Assembly: GCA_964386865.1 (NCBI GenBank) | Contig: CAYLUN010000022.1 | Span: 1 to 64,000 of the forward strand | Direction: 5' to 3' | Length of the DNA stretch: 64,000 nucleotides | Origin: CAYLUN01 sp964386865 | GTDB lineage: Bacteria; Verrucomicrobiota; Kiritimatiellia; RFP12; UBA1067 | Shown here: piece after piece, positions 62,701 through 64,000 of the stretch | Position numbering within the stretch: the first letter of the stretch is position 1 | Layout of the letters: each line of letters opens with the position of its first letter | Notes under the pieces: generated by a model | Databases searched by the model: none | Seen by the model: only the letters and a program-made list of their open reading frames with translations | What the model was told of the DNA's origin: nothing | Made by a program: the position numbers and the translations under genes

Positions 62701-64000
62701 TGCCGATCGTGGTCGTGGCTGCAGCCAAGTCGACGTTTCCGTAGCTACCGTCGCTGTTGATTCGGACGGCCGCTGCCGCGCCGGCGTCGGGAATGGTGGA
62801 GGCTGGGCCGCGGGCCGCGATATCGGTGTACGCAGCGGCTGCCGCAGGGTAGACGCCCATCGTGCTGCTGTACGCGGCGAGCGCCGAACCGTTGACGGTG
62901 GCCCAGGGGCCGATGAGCCCGTCGGCCTGACCGGCGATCAGGATACGGTTGCGGGCGTCGGTGCCGAGGCCGGTGCCGGCGAAGTCCACGCTGCCGGCTG
63001 TGCGAGCGAGCGACGTGAGCGTGAGCGTGGAGGTCTGTCCGACGGCGGCGCGCGAGGCCGCGATGGTGTTGGCTCCGTCGCTCAGCGTAACCGCGCCGAC
63101 GGTTTCGGAGTAGGAGGCTGCGCCCGCGGTGTGGGTGAAGGCGATCGTGCCGCCGTTCAAAGTCAGGGCGGCGGCGTCGCGCACGCGGTTCGGCTGGTTG
63201 TTGGCGGCCGTGTTGTCGATCAGCAGGGTTCCGCCGGTGTTCAGGGTGATGCCGCTCGTGTTCGGAACGGTGCCGGACGCTCCGGTCAGGGCGAGCGTGC
63301 CGCCGTTGACAGTGGTCGCGGCCGCCGTCGCGTTGGTTCGCGTGAGGTTGAGCGTGCCGCCGTTGACGGTCAGCGTGCCGGTGAACATGTTGTGCGCGGA
63401 GAGCGTCCAGGCGCCGGTGCCTTCCTTCAGGAGTGCGACGGCGGTACTCTGCCCGTTGGAGAGCGCCCCGCTGATTTCGCCGGTTCCGGCGGTTGAGCCC
63501 TTGAGCGTGATGGTGATGCCCGAAGTCGTATTGATCAGGAACGGCCAAGAGAGGTTCAGGTTGCCGGTGCCGGCCTGCTCGATTTTGCCGGGCGAGCCAA
63601 ACTCATACTGCCGGTCCGAGGTCTCGCCAACTCCGGTATACTTGAGCGTGGGGCCGCCGAAATAGGTGCTGCTGAACCGGACGCGGAAACCGGCCCCGAG
63701 CCCGCTGTCGGTGGCGTAGCGGTTGCCGAACTTGTTGGCGCTGATGGTGCCCGCCGCGTTCATGAAGACGTTGCCGGTGAAGTCGTTGACGCCGTTCAGG
63801 GCGAACGTGCCCGCCACGCCGTTGCCGGTATACAGTTCGAAACCGACCCCGCCGCGCAGGCGGCAGTTGATGGTGAGGGTCGAGTTCACGTCGGAGACGT
63901 AGTTGTCGGAATTGTTCTCACCCGTGGCGGTCGTGAGGTACATGGCTGCGTTGGGGCCGTTGATCGTGCCGCCGTAGGTGCTGGAGAAATTCTCGCCGCC
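56720..64000 (-). CDS. Giant autotransporter-associated beta-strand (PATR) repeat protein, 5' end outside window
   Basis: At least 2426 residues; the frame is open through the window edge at 64000, so the N-terminus is not seen. It parallels the first giant protein along its length: about eleven PATR units in the same order, two GPWATxNG modules (about 60.1-60.5 and 62.8-63.2 kb), the YRMNxGxL segments, the GSGTGATAIASVD block and an identical final 17 residues. Identity is partial in the repeats and high near the C-terminus, so the two arose by duplication and then diverged. Same inferred location: secreted and fibrous. Its hairpin terminator and the next gene's promoter separate their transcripts. 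Confidence 0.85.
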   Translation of the reverse strand, partial: GGENFSSTYGGTINGPNAAMYLTTATGENNSDNYVSDVNSTLTINCRLRGGVGFELYTGNGVAGTFALNGVNDFTGNVFMNAAGTISANKFGNRYATDSGLGAGFRVRFSSTYFGGPTLKYTGVGETSDRQYEFGSPGKIEQAGTGNLNLSWPFLINTTSGITITLKGSTAGTGEISGALSNGQSTAVALLKEGTGAWTLSAHNMFTGTLTVNGGTLNLTRTNATAAATTVNGGTLALTGASGTVPNTSGITLNTGGTLLIDNTAANNQPNRVRDAAALTLNGGTIAFTHTAGAASYSETVGAVTLSDGANTIAASRAAVGQTSTLTLTSLARTAGSVDFAGTGLGTDARNRILIAGQADGLIGPWATVNGSALAAYSSTMGVYPAAAAAYTDIAARGPASTIPDAGAAAAVRINSDGSYGNVDLAAATTTIGSLLQNTGTGATVDTASKTLRATSVIIPAGKAAVTLGSAAGDGALSVATAGGGLSLANDGTATLTVNAVIADNTSASALNKSGSGTVRLASANTFSGGTSISEGSLVLADGNALQNSTLTVGAAAPVFDSSVSSHAFTLGALAGTKDLSLTDSAGAPVALSAGQNNASTAFSGVLSGAGSLTKQGAGALTLSGANTHAGGTTIAGGRVSANHQQALGTGPVVNNGTLDFTQVPATYSGASYALSGSGTNNVTLLTNFGGATSYFNGDYSGFTGLWNIGVAAGATASRVIMNGRDNAAASIVVRTNATLWSSAAVQHNATLTLQGGNTGESNGQLRLDNNALWGGSIILAGVFTDGNDGFLGSGSGTGYTSGLISDNGGNYPLNKVGGGTIAIMNTNNTFGGQLWVRQGWVRAAAIRNLGQASSLGAPTTPANGSIKLGNGGTTAGLAYTGAGDSSDRGLDLASTTATIYLEQAGTNLWRMTGNVVSSGAGSKRLQLQGNTGATGELAGVIAEYSASYTNDIYKTGPGAWRLSGDNTYKGNVVVDNGQLIVAHNRALGIGPKTVQSINSANNANPHIHLDGSAGDLTIPADISFQTSNQRVGAIFNEAGNNTILGNIRMSSGDGDTILNSVSGKLTVAGMVYPPSDTGRQLRLWGAGDGEISGIISNGLTVAMPVFKERGTGTWTLSGANTYSGITYANNGTLIIGGTSGAIVGAVDAGQGATFVVTNSPVANNGNRLSNSAAVTLNGGTLRFAHPGGAADYSETAGALTVGIGESTVENARADGGQTSTLTFSSLARTGAGTVNFVGEALGDADNRNRILFTSAPVADNAVIGPWAMYNGTNLASYTVAQGVIAADDSAYSNISAKGPSLIPNDAAAIARINAEGTEGGIALAGEGISSVNALLQATLFDAAVGLTNQTFQTSSLIIGAGMASLTIGTNTTDGLLTPLTSGGTLTLVNHSANALSINTPITNNGASAASLMKLGAGPVRLNGIVGHTGTTMINEGELIFVANTLTQTLAGVISGNGLLAKEGAGRINLSAANTYNGLTVVRDGTLMPSNNTALGSTLAGTIVTNGGTLDVGWSGTDNAVNYGNEAFTVSGVGVGGRGALVNSSGRSQYSAFRFLTLAGDTTFGGENPNARWDVRNTDTLYPSFFDMNGYTVTKVGTNMVGLTSTPVLDPGNIDVQQGQFTVEATTTLGGNSNNVMTVRNGAVFDIFNLATPIAWKLVMDDGARFYSRSTAGVAVNVWAGPMIFKGYTRIDSAAVTSETLAGEISGAGSLVKIGAGNAYLTGTNNTYSGGTYHSNNWLYAYNPGSLPLYATPGKVQVASGATLALFGGNGTVGWTGEQLNALHSTGAFVASNSVMAVDTTYASVTGLGGMNSFALYKYGTNTLTVTGVNTNRAPLSGEHSNLRVYGGTLNLSSSSSNQYGRCYVLPGAAGATLEINGPTTFTESLYVGNGNGDRSRVIVNTNMTANRAWVGISQIASGALIQNDGIVEVTPNTGGTQIFEIGRDGAYGYYRMNKGVLRTGQLAIGGGAGNALTGNNGVYEQFGGVVNVTGSGGWLIWGWVGGNGVANMYDGVLVAPYSGNNVNMAHTVDRGSFAMLNLLGPGAFLHTVSNSANRILNLANTNGNYQSVVNLNAGVILANRVSALNAGTPSLLNFGGGTLRANGSTALASTFLQGLTAATVYPGGAVIDSSNITITVNQPLLAPTGFGLASIPVALGGAGYIGPPVVMISGGSGTGATAIASVDVNAASPTYGQVTGITVTSPGTGYLFNDVLTVSLLRGGYTTMAQAGAPVVAPNQVTGGLTKTGTGTLTLGAANTYGGATTIRGGTLKLGNAAAIQTGTDIVLDGGTLDLNGYTVNNAISGSGVVSNGTVVTVLSPAGEGVLGTDSLAFKSVAVSGTYFADVTADGASDLVAVQGSIDISGLSLQIVDPEALDRHNQYTILTCTGTRTGTFASNNLPDARWRIFYGTDGTVKLIFVDGTLIKVR

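Noticed and set aside
48263..64000. CRISPR array or DNA tandem repeat in the repetitive right-hand region
   Set aside because: The repetition is at protein level (degenerate PATR units in an open frame); there are no identical DNA repeats with unique spacers.

Overview
This is a 64-kb, GC-rich bacterial chromosomal window with about 35 genes. The gene content points to the PVC superphylum, most likely Kiritimatiellota or a close relative. That assignment is an inference from four features: Tat-exported Gfo/Idh/MocA oxidoreductases paired with Tat-exported sugar isomerases, a diheme protein related to hydrazine synthase alpha, very large autotransporter-associated beta-strand (PATR) proteins without a barrel, and many secreted glycan-active enzymes. 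I found no rRNA, tRNA, CRISPR array, prophage or insertion sequence.

Layout. 1-6.8 kb: a terminator of an upstream gene, a lipoprotein divergent from a secreted MsrB-MsrA fusion, an AT-richer 0.6-kb gap, a GH28-type beta-helix enzyme, a Tat-exported oxidoreductase and a shortened NagA. 6.8-9.1 kb: a kleisin/KITE pair resembling JetA and JetB of Wadjet, with no SMC (JetC) or nuclease (JetD) beside it. 9.3-16.2 kb: a secreted LamG/BNR protein, a CDP-alcohol phosphatidyltransferase with a coupled membrane protein, a GT2 plus ArnT-like glycosyltransferase pair, and an orphan OmpR-type regulator. 16.3-24.4 kb: the HzsA-like diheme protein, a GH55-like double beta-helix protein, an oxidoreductase/isomerase pair and a MarC protein. 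24.5-33.1 kb: an MBL hydrolase, a likely operon of secreted protein, S41 protease, TsaD and nuclease/phosphatase, then a large membrane TPR protein. 33.2-38.0 kb: a tetrapyrrole operon of two fused polypeptides (SirC-HemA and HemC-CobA-HemD), followed by an AGE epimerase. 38.1-48.1 kb: SRAP, GH27, a second glycosidase-like protein, a metallopeptidase, DUF2851, and a second isomerase/oxidoreductase pair. 48.2-64 kb: two tandem giant PATR proteins, the second running off the right edge.

How it fits together: secreted enzymes (GH28, GH55-like, GH27, LamG/BNR and a GH-like protein) would cut plant or algal glycans. The Tat-exported oxidoreductases and isomerases and the AGE epimerase would remodel the released sugars. 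The giant PATR proteins are probably surface or extracellular fibres. Promoters of the form TTGnnn-17-TAnnnT are readable upstream of many genes, and at least two or three place the transcription start on or next to the start codon, suggesting leaderless mRNAs.

The observations most worth following up are the orphan JetA/JetB pair, a HemC domain that lacks the cofactor-cysteine domain inside the HemC-CobA-HemD fusion, the barrel-less twin giant proteins with an identical C-terminal tail, and a small intergenic island of micro-repeats bounded by a 17-bp inverted repeat.
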